From: JBICIG01 sp043101605
GTDB lineage: Bacteria; Planctomycetota; Phycisphaerae; Phycisphaerales; UBA1924
Direction: 5' to 3'
Assembly: GCA_043101605.1 (NCBI GenBank)
Contig: JBICIG010000029.1
Span: forward strand, 1 to 29,395
DNA length: 29,395 nt
In this document: in pieces, positions 14,936 through 22,667 of the stretch
Layout: every line of letters begins with the position of its first letter
Position numbering within the stretch: the stretch's first letter is position 1
Made by a program: the position numbers and the translations under genes
The notes under the pieces: model-generated
The model's database searches: none
The model's input: the letters and a program-made list of their open reading frames with translations, nothing else
What the model was told of the DNA's origin: nothing

Positions 14936-15919
14936 GTGAACCCCCCGCGTCCGGTCATCCTCGAGCCCATCCTCAAGCCCAAGGTCTGGGGCGGGCGGCG
15001 CCTGGCGTCGCTCGGCAAGGCGATCGGTGCGGACACGCTCGTCGGTGAGAGCTGGGAGCTGGCCGACCTCGATGCCACGAGCCCCTCGGGCGGAGGCGGG
15101 GAGTCGGCGATCTCGCGCGTCGCGGGGCGCGACCCGCTGGCGGGCACGACGGTGCGCGATCTGCTCGGCGCGTGGGGCGAGCGGCTGACCGCGACGCTCT
15201 CGGGCGGTCGGCTGCCGATGCTGGTCAAGTTTCTCGACGCGCGCGAGCACCTGAGCGTGCAGGTGCATCCCTCGCCGGCGTACGCGGCGGCGCATCCCGG
15301 AGCGCACCTCAAGAGCGAGGCGTGGCTCGTGCTCGATGCCGAGCCGGGCAGCGTGATCTATTCGGGGTTGCAGGACGGGTGCGGGCGTGCGGAACTGGAG
15401 GCGGCGCTCGGAGCGGGGACGGTGCCGTCGATCCTGCGGGCGCTCCCGGCGCGCGTCGGTGAGTGTCACTACCTGCCGAGCGGGACGATCCATGCGCTGG
15501 GGGCGGGGGTGCTGGTCGCGGAGGTGCAGACGCCGAGCGACACGACCTTCCGCGTGTACGACTGGGCGCGCGAGTACGGCAGGGCCGGTCGCGAACTGCA
15601 TGTTGAGCAGGCGCTGGAGGCGGCGGTGTTCGAGCCGCCTCCGGATCCGGTGCTGCTGGGGGATGACGCGCTCGATTGCGGGGCGTTCGTGCTGCGGGTG
15701 ATCGCGGGCGATCGCCCGGTGCCGGCTGCCGATGCCGAGGCGATGCTGGTGGTGATGGCGCTGGCGGGCCCGGTGGAACTGATCGACGCCGAGGGATCGT
15801 TCGCCCCGCTGGAACTTTCGACGGGGGAGACGGCGCTGGTGCCGGCGTGCTGTGCGATGGGGCTGCGCATCGCGTCGCGCGGGGCGGGGGCGCGGGCGCT
15901 GGTGGCGCGTGCGGGATGA
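14936..15919 (+). CDS. manA: Class I mannose-6-phosphate isomerase
   Basis: Interconverts mannose-6-phosphate and fructose-6-phosphate, feeding GDP-mannose synthesis or mannose use in the cytoplasm. The 327-residue cupin metalloenzyme has the zinc ligands Gln109 and His111 (LSVQVHPSPAYA), Glu128 (LKSEAWLVLD) and His186 (GTIHALGAG). It opens with the family-specific LEPILKPKVWGGRRLASLG and has VAEVQTPSDTTFRVYDWAR after the active site. The compact length, without the insert domain of the E. coli enzyme, matches the short Bacillus-type subgroup. The GTG at 14936 is chosen because PPRPVILEPILKPKVWGG is the conserved beginning. There is no Shine-Dalgarno sequence; a GAGAAT hexamer ends 6 bases upstream, a weaker version of the leaderless pattern seen elsewhere in this window. 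Confidence 0.92.
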   Translation: MNPPRPVILEPILKPKVWGGRRLASLGKAIGADTLVGESWELADLDATSPSGGGGESAISRVAGRDPLAGTTVRDLLGAWGERLTATLSGGRLPMLVKFLDAREHLSVQVHPSPAYAAAHPGAHLKSEAWLVLDAEPGSVIYSGLQDGCGRAELEAALGAGTVPSILRALPARVGECHYLPSGTIHALGAGVLVAEVQTPSDTTFRVYDWAREYGRAGRELHVEQALEAAVFEPPPDPVLLGDDALDCGAFVLRVIAGDRPVPAADAEAMLVVMALAGPVELIDAEGSFAPLELSTGETALVPACCAMGLRIASRGAGARALVARAG

Positions 15920-16006
15920 AGCACCGGGGATGAGAGCGGAGCACGGCTTGCCTCTTGTGACGAGCCGTGGCACACGGGTTCAGCGAGTGTGTTCGTGCGC
16001 ATGAAG

Positions 16007-16040
16007 AAGGCGCCTGTTCCACGAGGAACATTGGCGCCTT
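16007..16040. terminator. Bidirectional hairpin terminator between manA and the aminotransferase gene
   Basis: A near-perfect inverted repeat: AAGGCGCCTGTTCC (16007-16020), loop ACGA, then GGAACA, a two-base TT bulge and GGCGCCTT (16033-16040). It lies between two convergent genes, 87 bases after the manA stop and 63 bases beyond the end of the minus-strand gene. The following tract is T-rich only on the minus strand (CTTCTTC). Confidence 0.75.
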
Positions 16041-16103
16041 GTCTGTGCGCAGATTGCGAAGCGCAGAGCGCGGACGCATGGTGCGGAGTGCTGCCGGCGT
16101 CGG

Positions 16104-17285
16104 TCAGGCGCGGAAGGCGCGTGCGACCTTGCGCAGGGCGGCTTCGATGCCTTCGAGGTGCGCATCGGTCAGGTCGTGGTGGATGGGCAGGCTGAAGACG
16201 CGGGCCGAGAGCGAGTCGGCGACCGGGGGGTGGTCGTTGACGATGCCCTCGAAGGCCGGCTGGCGCGACAGAGCGCGGGGGTAGTGGATCGCGGTGGGGA
16301 CTCCCTCGGCGCGGAGGGCGTCGCAGAGCTGATCGCGCGAGCAGGAGAACTTGTCGAGGTCCATCTTGGCGGTGTAGAGGTGCCAGACGGGCTCGGCGTG
16401 GGGGGTGCGGCCCGGGGCGTGGAGCCCGTCGATGGAGCCGAGGATCGCGTCGTAGCGGTCGGCGACGGCGCGGCGGGCGTCGGTCTGCTCGGCGAGGCGG
16501 TCCATGCGGGAGCAGCCGATGGCGGCGGTGATGTCGTTCATGCGGTAGTTGAAGCCGATGGAGGTGTGGAGGTACTTGTCGGTCTCGCCGTGGGAGCGGA
16601 GGGCGGCGATCTTCGAGGCGAGGGCGTCGTCGTTGGTGGTGATCATGCCGCCCTCGCCGGTGCCGAGGTTCTTGGTGGCGTAGAAGGAGTAGGTGACGGC
16701 GTCGCCGAAGGCGCCGAGTCCCTGCCCGCGATAGGTCGCGAGGTGCGCCTGGGCGGCGTCGTAGATGACCTTCAGTCCCTTGCGCTTGGCAAAGTCCTCG
16801 ACGGCTTCGATGTCGACGGGCATCCCGTAGAGATGGGTGCACGCGATGGCGGTGGTGCCGGGCTCGAGGCGGCGTTCGGCGTCCTCGATGTCGATCTGGA
16901 AGGTGTCCTCGAGGCAGTCGACGAGGATGGGCCGGGTGCCCTCGGCGACGAGCATGGAGACAGTGGCGATGTAGGTCCAGGCGGGGGCGAGGACCTTGTC
17001 GCCCCGCTTCAGGAGCCCGCCGTACGCGAGCTGGAGGGCGCAGGTGCCGTTGGCGCAGGTGAACGCGTGGGCGGCGTCGGTCTCGTCGCGGAAGCGCTGC
17101 TCGAGTTCGGCGCACTTGGGGCCCTGGCGGAGCATGCCCGAGCGGAGGACCTCGTTGGCGGCGGCGATGTCGGCCTCGGAAAGGGCGAGGGACATGAACG
17201 GGACCGGAGAGGCGCAGCAGGGGGATCCGCCGTTGGCAGCGAGGTCGGACGGCTTGGCGGCGGGGGCGACGCTAGAATCGGGCAT
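16104..17285 (-). CDS. DegT/DnrJ/EryC1-family PLP-dependent sugar aminotransferase
   Basis: A 393-residue fold-type-I aminotransferase of the family that transfers an amino group from glutamate (or glutamine) to keto-sugar nucleotides in surface polysaccharide or glycan synthesis. Family features are SGMLRQGPKCAELEQRF, then CANGTCALQLAYGGLLKRGD and VLAPAWTYIATVSMLVAEGT. Also present are AIACTHLYGMPVDIEAVEDF, the PLP pocket IYDAAQAHLATYRGQ, and the Schiff-base lysine Lys205 in YSFYATKNLGTGEGGMI. GFNYRMNDITAAIGCSRMDR and AIHYPRALSRQPAF complete the C-terminal part. The ATG at 17283-17285 is set by AGGAG 7 bases upstream on the minus strand. The specific sugar substrate cannot be told. It is transcribed divergently from the export cassette and ends at a shared hairpin with manA. 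Confidence 0.93.
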   Translation of the reverse strand: MPDSSVAPAAKPSDLAANGGSPCCASPVPFMSLALSEADIAAANEVLRSGMLRQGPKCAELEQRFRDETDAAHAFTCANGTCALQLAYGGLLKRGDKVLAPAWTYIATVSMLVAEGTRPILVDCLEDTFQIDIEDAERRLEPGTTAIACTHLYGMPVDIEAVEDFAKRKGLKVIYDAAQAHLATYRGQGLGAFGDAVTYSFYATKNLGTGEGGMITTNDDALASKIAALRSHGETDKYLHTSIGFNYRMNDITAAIGCSRMDRLAEQTDARRAVADRYDAILGSIDGLHAPGRTPHAEPVWHLYTAKMDLDKFSCSRDQLCDALRAEGVPTAIHYPRALSRQPAFEGIVNDHPPVADSLSARVFSLPIHHDLTDAHLEGIEAALRKVARAFRA

Positions 17286-17489
17286 GGCAAGCTCCTGGAT
17301 CCGAAGCCGGGCGGCGTTCGGATGGAATATGGAGCATAGGGCCCGCGCCGGGACGCGTCCGCGCATGTGGCGGACGGGAGATCGGGGCGGGCCGTCGGCC
17401 GAAGACCACTCGGCCGATCCCGAGCGTGCGCCCGCACGCGGCACGGGCGACCCGCGCAGCGGGGCCGGACAAACAGGGAAGGAACGAGC
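17286..17489. promoter_or_regulatory. Divergent promoter region between the aminotransferase gene and the export cassette
   Basis: About 200 bases, with one AT-richer island at 17320-17340. On the minus strand TATGCT (17337-17332) is a good -10 hexamer, placing the aminotransferase mRNA start about 40 bases before its ATG and just ahead of its Shine-Dalgarno sequence. On the plus strand the same island holds TATGGA, a possible -10 for the cassette, implying a leader of about 145 bases. No clear -35 element is seen on either strand. Confidence 0.4.
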
Positions 17490-18473
17490 ATGAACCTTCG
17501 GACAGGGGCTCGCGGCCTCTTGGCTGGGCGTGGATCGAAGCGGAACGCGGGAGCGGTGGCGGCGGCGCTGGCGTGCGTGGCGCTGCTGGCTTCGGCGGGG
17601 GTCGGCGGGGCGGATCGTTCGGCCCAGCCAGAGACGGGCGAGGAGGTCGGGCGTCGGTTTGGCGGCGACCGTTTCTTCACGATGCCGAGCAAGGACGCGG
17701 AGATCGGGTTCCAGATCTCGACGCAGGTGACCGAGGTGGTGGTCAAGGGCGGGCAGGTGGTCAAGGAGGGGGCGTTGCTGGTGCGGGGCGATGACGCCGA
17801 GGAAGTGGCGCTCGTCGAGATCCAGCGTCAGCGGTCGGAGACGAACCTGCCGGTGCGTCGTGCCGAGGAACAGGCCGAGTTGGCGAAGGTGGAGTACGAA
17901 CTGCAGGTGCAGGCGCAGCAGCAGGGTGGGGCGACCGAAACGGAGGTGAACCGCTCGCGTGTGAACCTGCGGATCGCCGAGTTGGATGTGGACCAGGCGA
18001 AGGAGAACGCTTCGCAGGAAGCGCTGCAACTGGCGCGACTGGAGGCGCGGCTGACGCGGTTCCGGCTGACGGCGCCGTTCGACGGGCGCGTGGACTCGGT
18101 GGTGGTGGTGCGTGGTGACACGGTGGGTGAGGGGCAGCCGGTGGTGCGGGTGGTGCAGATCGATCCGCTGTTCATCGATGTGCACGCGCCGGTCGCCGAG
18201 ACGATGACCAAGGGGTTGCGTGAGGGGGACAAGGCGTGGGCGCTGGTGGATGTGCCCGGGGGTGCGAAGGTGCTCGAGGGGAAGATCATCGAGGTGAGCC
18301 CGGTGGCGCAGTTCGCCAGCCGCAAGCGTCGCGTCCGTGTGGAGGTCTCGAACCCCGAGGGCTGGCCGCCCGGGCTTGCGGCGTGGGTGCGATTCGAGGA
18401 GCCCGGGGCGGCGTGGGACGCGTACCGGTTGGAGATGCCCGAGGCGGGCGCCGATGACGGAGCGGGTTCGTGA
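17490..18473 (+). CDS. HlyD/RND-type periplasmic adaptor protein
   Basis: A 327-residue membrane-fusion-type adaptor, expected in the periplasm and anchored by or secreted through an N-terminal signal segment (AGAVAAALACVALLASAGVGG, about residues 20-40). A short lipoyl half-motif (FQISTQVTEVVVKGGQVVKEG) precedes a helical hairpin of about 85 residues rich in Glu/Gln/Arg. The second half-motif, RLTAPFDGRVDSVVVVRGDT, follows, then a beta-barrel region (IDPLFIDVHAPVAETMTKGL). The hairpin and paired lipoyl halves define the family; the RND versus ABC partner cannot be told because no transporter gene is adjacent. The start is ATG at 17490 after GGAAGGAA. Its TGA overlaps the GTG of the next gene in a 4-base GTGA, so the two are translationally coupled. 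It is the first gene of the cassette. Confidence 0.87.
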   Translation: MNLRTGARGLLAGRGSKRNAGAVAAALACVALLASAGVGGADRSAQPETGEEVGRRFGGDRFFTMPSKDAEIGFQISTQVTEVVVKGGQVVKEGALLVRGDDAEEVALVEIQRQRSETNLPVRRAEEQAELAKVEYELQVQAQQQGGATETEVNRSRVNLRIAELDVDQAKENASQEALQLARLEARLTRFRLTAPFDGRVDSVVVVRGDTVGEGQPVVRVVQIDPLFIDVHAPVAETMTKGLREGDKAWALVDVPGGAKVLEGKIIEVSPVAQFASRKRRVRVEVSNPEGWPPGLAAWVRFEEPGAAWDAYRLEMPEAGADDGAGS

Positions 18474-20017
18474 TCGACCTGAGCAAGCTGAGGGCGCCCG
18501 GGTGGGAGCGCGTGATCGGGGAGCTGTCTCGGCCGACCGCCGACGAGGCGCAGTTTCTGATGCGCCTGGTGGCGGTGCTGGGGCAGGTCTCCGGGGCGCG
18601 GCAGGGGGTGTTGTTCGATCTGGGCGTGCCGTTGGACGACGAGCAGGCGGAGGTCGAGCCTCGGGCGCTGTTCGCGTGGCCGACTCGGCCGGCGACCGAG
18701 GGCGAGGTGCGGGGGGTCGAGGTCGAGTACGAGCCGGATGTTCGTGCGGCGGCGCGGTCGGCGGCGGGCGCGCGGCAGACGCGGGTGTACGGTCTCGAGC
18801 GTGAGGACCAGTTCTACGACGCGGACCATCGCGGGTGCGTGATCGCGCTGCCGGTGCCTTCGGCTCGGGGCGCGGGGTCGGCGCCGACGAAGCTGATCAC
18901 GCTGCTGACCGAGCAGCGCTCCAAGCAGGCGCTGCAGACGACGCTGGCGCTGTGCGAGGTGCTGGTGGGGTACGCGCACGCGCACTATGCGCACCAGGAT
19001 CTGGCGCGGACGAAGGCGTCGGGCGCGGCGCTGGACCTTGCGGCGAGGCTGATCGCATCGGTGAACCAGGCGTCGAATTTCCGGGGCGCGTGCCTGCAGC
19101 TCTGCAACGACCTGATGCGTCAGCTCGGGCTCGATCGCGTGGCGATCGGGTTCGTGCGGGGGGTGGGCAAGTCGAGCGGGAAGGTGCGGGCGGTGGCGAT
19201 GAGCGACACCGAGCACCTGGACCGTCGGATGGCGATGGTCCGCAAGCTCGAGGACGCGATGGACGAGTGCTTCGACCAGGAGCAGGCGGTGATGCACCCG
19301 CCGCCCGCGGGCGACGACCGGGGCGAGGAGGGCGAGCCCGATGCGTTGCTGGCGTCGGCGATCGCGCACGCGCACCGCGACCTGGCGTCGGCGGACGCGA
19401 AGCTGCGGGTGGCGTCGGTGCCGCTGCGGATCGACGACGAGGTGGTGGGGGTGCTGACGGTCGAGAGCGCGTCGGGCGAGTCCCCGCTGGGCGTGCGGCT
19501 GGTCGAGTGGCTGCAGGCGTCGATGGACCTGGTGGCGCCGGTGCTGGAGGTTCGTCGTCGGGACGACCGGAACCTGGCGCTGCGGACGAAGGACTCGCTG
19601 GTGCGTGGCGGGGGTTGGCTGGTCGGGCCGAGGCACACGGTCTGGAAGCTGGCGATGCTGGTGGTGCTGGCGGTGATCGTGACGGTGGTGTTCGTGCGCG
19701 TGCCGTATCGGATCGAGGCGCCGGTGGAGTTGGCGCCGCGGGTGCAGCGGGTGGTGAGCGCGCCGTTCGACGGGGTGCTCGAGCGGTTGGGCGAGGGGGT
19801 CGAGAAGGGCGCGCCGGTGGTGGCGGGGCAGGTGCTGATCCATCTGCGGACGACGGAGCTGGAACTGGGCGTGCAGCAGGCGCTGACGGAGATGGCCCAG
19901 GCGTCGACGCGTCGGGATGCGCATATCAACCGGGGGGAGCTGGCCGAGGCCGAGCAGGCCCGGGCGGAGATCGACGCGGCGGCGGCGCGGATCGAGCTGC
20001 TGCGGCACCGGATCTAG
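18470..20017 (+). CDS. GAF-domain/HlyD hybrid membrane protein, ending at an in-frame TAG
   Basis: The first 390 residues are cytoplasmic. An N-terminal segment is followed by a GAF-like sensory domain at about residues 185-360 (ASNFRGACLQLCNDLMRQLG, then LDRVAIGFVRG and VASVPLRIDDEVVGVLTVES). A membrane segment lies at 392-409 (WKLAMLVVLAVIVTVVFV). A HlyD-like periplasmic part follows, with the first lipoyl half VQRVVSAPFDGVLERLGEGV and a helical hairpin. The frame stops at TAG (20015-20017) at the end of the second helix. The sequence directly after it, in the same frame, encodes the missing second lipoyl half. If read through, the full protein would have about 656 residues. As it stands the periplasmic domain is split and probably non-functional. 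The GTG start overlaps the upstream stop by 4 bases. Confidence 0.85.
   Translation: MIDLSKLRAPGWERVIGELSRPTADEAQFLMRLVAVLGQVSGARQGVLFDLGVPLDDEQAEVEPRALFAWPTRPATEGEVRGVEVEYEPDVRAAARSAAGARQTRVYGLEREDQFYDADHRGCVIALPVPSARGAGSAPTKLITLLTEQRSKQALQTTLALCEVLVGYAHAHYAHQDLARTKASGAALDLAARLIASVNQASNFRGACLQLCNDLMRQLGLDRVAIGFVRGVGKSSGKVRAVAMSDTEHLDRRMAMVRKLEDAMDECFDQEQAVMHPPPAGDDRGEEGEPDALLASAIAHAHRDLASADAKLRVASVPLRIDDEVVGVLTVESASGESPLGVRLVEWLQASMDLVAPVLEVRRRDDRNLALRTKDSLVRGGGWLVGPRHTVWKLAMLVVLAVIVTVVFVRVPYRIEAPVELAPRVQRVVSAPFDGVLERLGEGVEKGAPVVAGQVLIHLRTTELELGVQQALTEMAQASTRRDAHINRGELAEAEQARAEIDAAAARIELLRHRI
20015..20017 (+). other. In-frame TAG interrupting the GAF-HlyD gene
   Basis: The codons read ...CGG ATC TAG CGG GCT ACG ATC CGG GCG CCG. 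The context before and after is a continuous HlyD pattern, with ATIRAPIDG expected right after the second helix. One substitution (for example from CAG or TGG) would explain it. Readthrough is possible but unproven. Confidence 0.8.
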
Positions 20018-20047
20018 CGGGCTACGATCCGGGCGCCGATCGACGGG

Positions 20048-20440
20048 GTGATCGTCGAGGGCGACTTCAAGGACCGGATCGGGAGCACGATCAGCCTGGG
20101 CGAGCCGATGTTCGTGGTGGCGCAGCTCGAGAACATGGTCGCGACGATCAAGGTGCCCGACAGCGACATCGCGTACATCGAGGAGGGGATGGCCGGGTCG
20201 CTGGCGACCAAGAGCCGCCCGGGCGATCGGTACGCGCTGACGGTGGATCGGATCGTGCCGCTGGCCAGGCCGGAGGAGGGCGGCAACGCGTTCGAGGTGC
20301 GTGCGACGCTCGCCGACCCGGCGGCGTGGATGCGTCCCGGGATGGAGGGGCTGGTCAAGCTCGAGACGGGGGACCGCTCGATCGCGTGGATTCTTTCCAG
20401 GCGGATCCGGGACACGCTGAGGATGTGGCTGTGGTGGTGA
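20048..20440 (+). CDS. Downstream HlyD fragment in frame with the GAF-HlyD gene
   Basis: This 130-residue frame is in phase with the gene before it, and homology actually begins immediately after the TAG at 20018 (RATIRAPIDGVIVEGDFKDR). It supplies the second lipoyl half-motif, then the beta-barrel (GEPMFVVAQLENMVATIKVP, then DSDIAYIEEGMAGSLATK) and a membrane-proximal C-terminus ending in MRPGMEGLVKLETGDRSIAW. A GTG at 20048 could be used for reinitiation, but it falls inside the lipoyl domain and no Shine-Dalgarno sequence precedes it. The fragment would not fold alone as an adaptor. I regard it as the tail of the interrupted gene. The M50 gene begins 30 bases downstream. Confidence 0.7.
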   Translation: MIVEGDFKDRIGSTISLGEPMFVVAQLENMVATIKVPDSDIAYIEEGMAGSLATKSRPGDRYALTVDRIVPLARPEEGGNAFEVRATLADPAAWMRPGMEGLVKLETGDRSIAWILSRRIRDTLRMWLWW

Positions 20441-20470
20441 TTGCCAGGGAAGCGGCGAGCGGGGGAACGC

Positions 20471-22648
20471 ATGGCTGATCGGCCGACCTTCAGCCCGATG
20501 TGGCACCGGGTGCGCGCGCTCAAGCCCCGGCTGCGGCCGCATGTGCAGATCACGCGGCAGCACTACCGCGGGAAGCGCTGGCATGTCGTGCACGACCCGG
20601 CGACGAACCAGTTCTACCGGCTCAACCCGATCGCCCACGAATTCGTGGGCCTGCTCGACGGGACGCGGACGGTCGAGAGCGTTTGGGAGCTGTCGCTGCA
20701 GCGTCACGGCGACCGGGCGCCGACCCAGCAGGAGGCGATCCAGCTCATCAGCCAGCTCTACGGGTCGAACCTGCTGAGCGTGGACGCGACGCCCGAGACC
20801 GAGCAGTTGCTGCGGCGTGGGCGCGAGCGGGTCAAGAAGAAGGTGATCGGTCAGGCGATCGGGATCATGTACTTCAAGATCCGCCTGTTCAATCCCGATG
20901 CGCTGATCACCTGGATCGAGCCGATGCTGCGCCCGGTGCTCAACCGGTTCGGGTTCTTCGCGTGGGTCGCGTTCCTGATCTTCGTGGGCGTGAACCTGGC
21001 CCCGGCGTGGGGCCGGCTGACGGGCGAGCAGTTCAGCGATGCGCTGAGCCCGGCCAACTGGGGCTGGATGATCGTGGTGTTCATCGTCACCAAGGCGATC
21101 CATGAGCTGGGGCACGGCGTGATCCTCAAACGCTACGGGGGTCAGTGCCCGGAGTTCGGGGTGATGCTGCTGGTGATGTTCCCGGCGCCGTATGTCGATG
21201 CGTCGAGCGCGTGGGCGCTCGAGAACAAGTGGAAGCGGATGGGCGTCGGCGCGGGGGGGATGATCTTCGAGCTGTTCGTCGCGGGCGTGGCGGCGCTGGT
21301 GTGGCTGAACACGCAGAGCGGGCAGCTCGTGCACCAGCTCGCGTACAACGCGATGTTCATCGCGAGCATCTCGACGATTCTGTTCAACGCCAACCCGCTG
21401 ATGCGGTTCGATGGGTACTACATCCTCAGCGACCTGATCGAGGTGCCGAACCTGATGCAGCGGTCGCAGAACATGATCAAGCACTTCTTCAAGAAGTTCG
21501 TGTACGGGCTCAAGAACGAGACCCCGCCGACGACCAACCCGACCGAACGGGCGATCCTGGTGGTGTACGGGATCGCGGCGATCGCGTACCGGCTGTTCCT
21601 GTTCGTCACGATCACGCTGTATGTGATGGGGCAGATGTTCGCGGTGGGTCTGCTGCTGGCGATCTGGACGGCGTCGATGTGGTTCATCCTGCCGGTGGGC
21701 AAGTTCGTGCAGTGGCTCGCCTCCAGCCCGGCGCTGAGCGACAAGCGCGTGCGGGCGATCGCGACGAGCCTGGGGATGATCGCGCTGGTGGGGCTGTCAT
21801 TGGGCGCGGTGCCGGTGCCCGACTGGCGTCGGGCGACGGGCGTGGTTGAGGCGCGCCAGCGGAGCGGGGTGTTCTTCGGGGTCGGGGGGTTCGTGACCGG
21901 GGCGCATGTGCGCCCGGGGGAGTTCGTGCGGGCCGGGCAGCCGCTGGTGACGATCGAGAACGCCGAACTCGTTTCGCAGCTGGCGAGCGGGCGGGCCGAG
22001 CGGCGGCGGTACGAGAGCCTGCTGCGGCAGGTGACCGAGGAGCAGCCGATCGCGGTGGATATCTACCGCCAGACGCTCGAGGCGCTCAACGACCAGATCG
22101 CGTTCATGGAGGAGCGCGAGGCGAAGCTGGTGGTGCGGGCGCCGCACGACGGGATCTATGTCGGCGTCGACCCCGACGGGCTCGTGGGGTCGTGGGTCGA
22201 GGAAGGGCAGGGGCTGGCCGAGATCGTCGATGTGCGCGACCTGCACATCGTGGCGAACCTCGACCAGCAGGAGAACAGTTGGCTGATCCAGGTGCGCGAG
22301 GGCGAACTGCCGGTGCGGGTGGAGATGCGGCTCGTGTCGGCGGCGCACACCGTCGTGCCGGGGGGCATCGAGCGGATCATCCCCGCGGGGCAGCGGCGGC
22401 TGGCGCACGGGGCGCTTGGGTATGCCGGGGGCGGGCCCGCCCAGATCGATCAGCAGGACCAGACGGGCACGCTCGCCAAGCGGCAGCAGTTCGTGATGGA
22501 GGTGTCGCCGCTTCCGGTGCACGAAGGCGACTGGATCGGGCTGCCCGGCGAGCGGGTGCGGCTGCGGTTCACGCTCCCTTCCAAGCCGATCCTCGTGCAG
22601 TTCGGCGACCGGCTGCACAAGATGGTGCAGGGGCGGGTGAACCTGTGA
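20471..22648 (+). CDS. PqqD-like / M50 site-2-type metalloprotease / HlyD hybrid membrane protein
   Basis: A 725-residue three-part protein. Residues about 25-105 resemble a PqqD-type winged-helix peptide-binding domain (HVVHDPATNQFYRLNPIAHE, then LDGTRTVESVWELSLQRHGD). Residues 130-450 are a polytopic M50 peptidase. The zinc motif HELGH is at 211-215 inside a membrane segment, and the third-ligand motif NPLMRFDGYY at 308-317 places Asp314. The C-terminal 260 residues are a HlyD-like lipoyl/beta-barrel domain (VGGFVTGAHVRPGEFVRAGQ, a helical hairpin, RAPHDGIYVGVDPDGLVG). All catalytic residues are intact, so proteolysis inside or near the membrane is likely. The ATG at 20471 is preceded by GGGGGAA. 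It sits 30 bases after the HlyD fragment and 19 bases before the SecA-like gene. The substrate is unknown. Confidence 0.88.
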   Translation: MADRPTFSPMWHRVRALKPRLRPHVQITRQHYRGKRWHVVHDPATNQFYRLNPIAHEFVGLLDGTRTVESVWELSLQRHGDRAPTQQEAIQLISQLYGSNLLSVDATPETEQLLRRGRERVKKKVIGQAIGIMYFKIRLFNPDALITWIEPMLRPVLNRFGFFAWVAFLIFVGVNLAPAWGRLTGEQFSDALSPANWGWMIVVFIVTKAIHELGHGVILKRYGGQCPEFGVMLLVMFPAPYVDASSAWALENKWKRMGVGAGGMIFELFVAGVAALVWLNTQSGQLVHQLAYNAMFIASISTILFNANPLMRFDGYYILSDLIEVPNLMQRSQNMIKHFFKKFVYGLKNETPPTTNPTERAILVVYGIAAIAYRLFLFVTITLYVMGQMFAVGLLLAIWTASMWFILPVGKFVQWLASSPALSDKRVRAIATSLGMIALVGLSLGAVPVPDWRRATGVVEARQRSGVFFGVGGFVTGAHVRPGEFVRAGQPLVTIENAELVSQLASGRAERRRYESLLRQVTEEQPIAVDIYRQTLEALNDQIAFMEEREAKLVVRAPHDGIYVGVDPDGLVGSWVEEGQGLAEIVDVRDLHIVANLDQQENSWLIQVREGELPVRVEMRLVSAAHTVVPGGIERIIPAGQRRLAHGALGYAGGGPAQIDQQDQTGTLAKRQQFVMEVSPLPVHEGDWIGLPGERVRLRFTLPSKPILVQFGDRLHKMVQGRVNL

Positions 22649-22667
22649 ACGCTTCGGAGCGATCGCG

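Noticed and set aside
17286..18185. Extension of the aminotransferase frame upstream to 18185
   Set aside because: The added 300 residues are His/Arg/Leu repeats antisense to the first adaptor gene, and the ATG at 17285 has a well-placed AGGAG.
17828..21484. A 1218-codon minus-strand open frame opposite the HlyD and M50 genes
   Set aside because: It is His/Arg/Pro-rich and low in complexity, and it is antisense to genes with clear catalytic motifs. It reflects strong third-position GC bias, not a giant protein.
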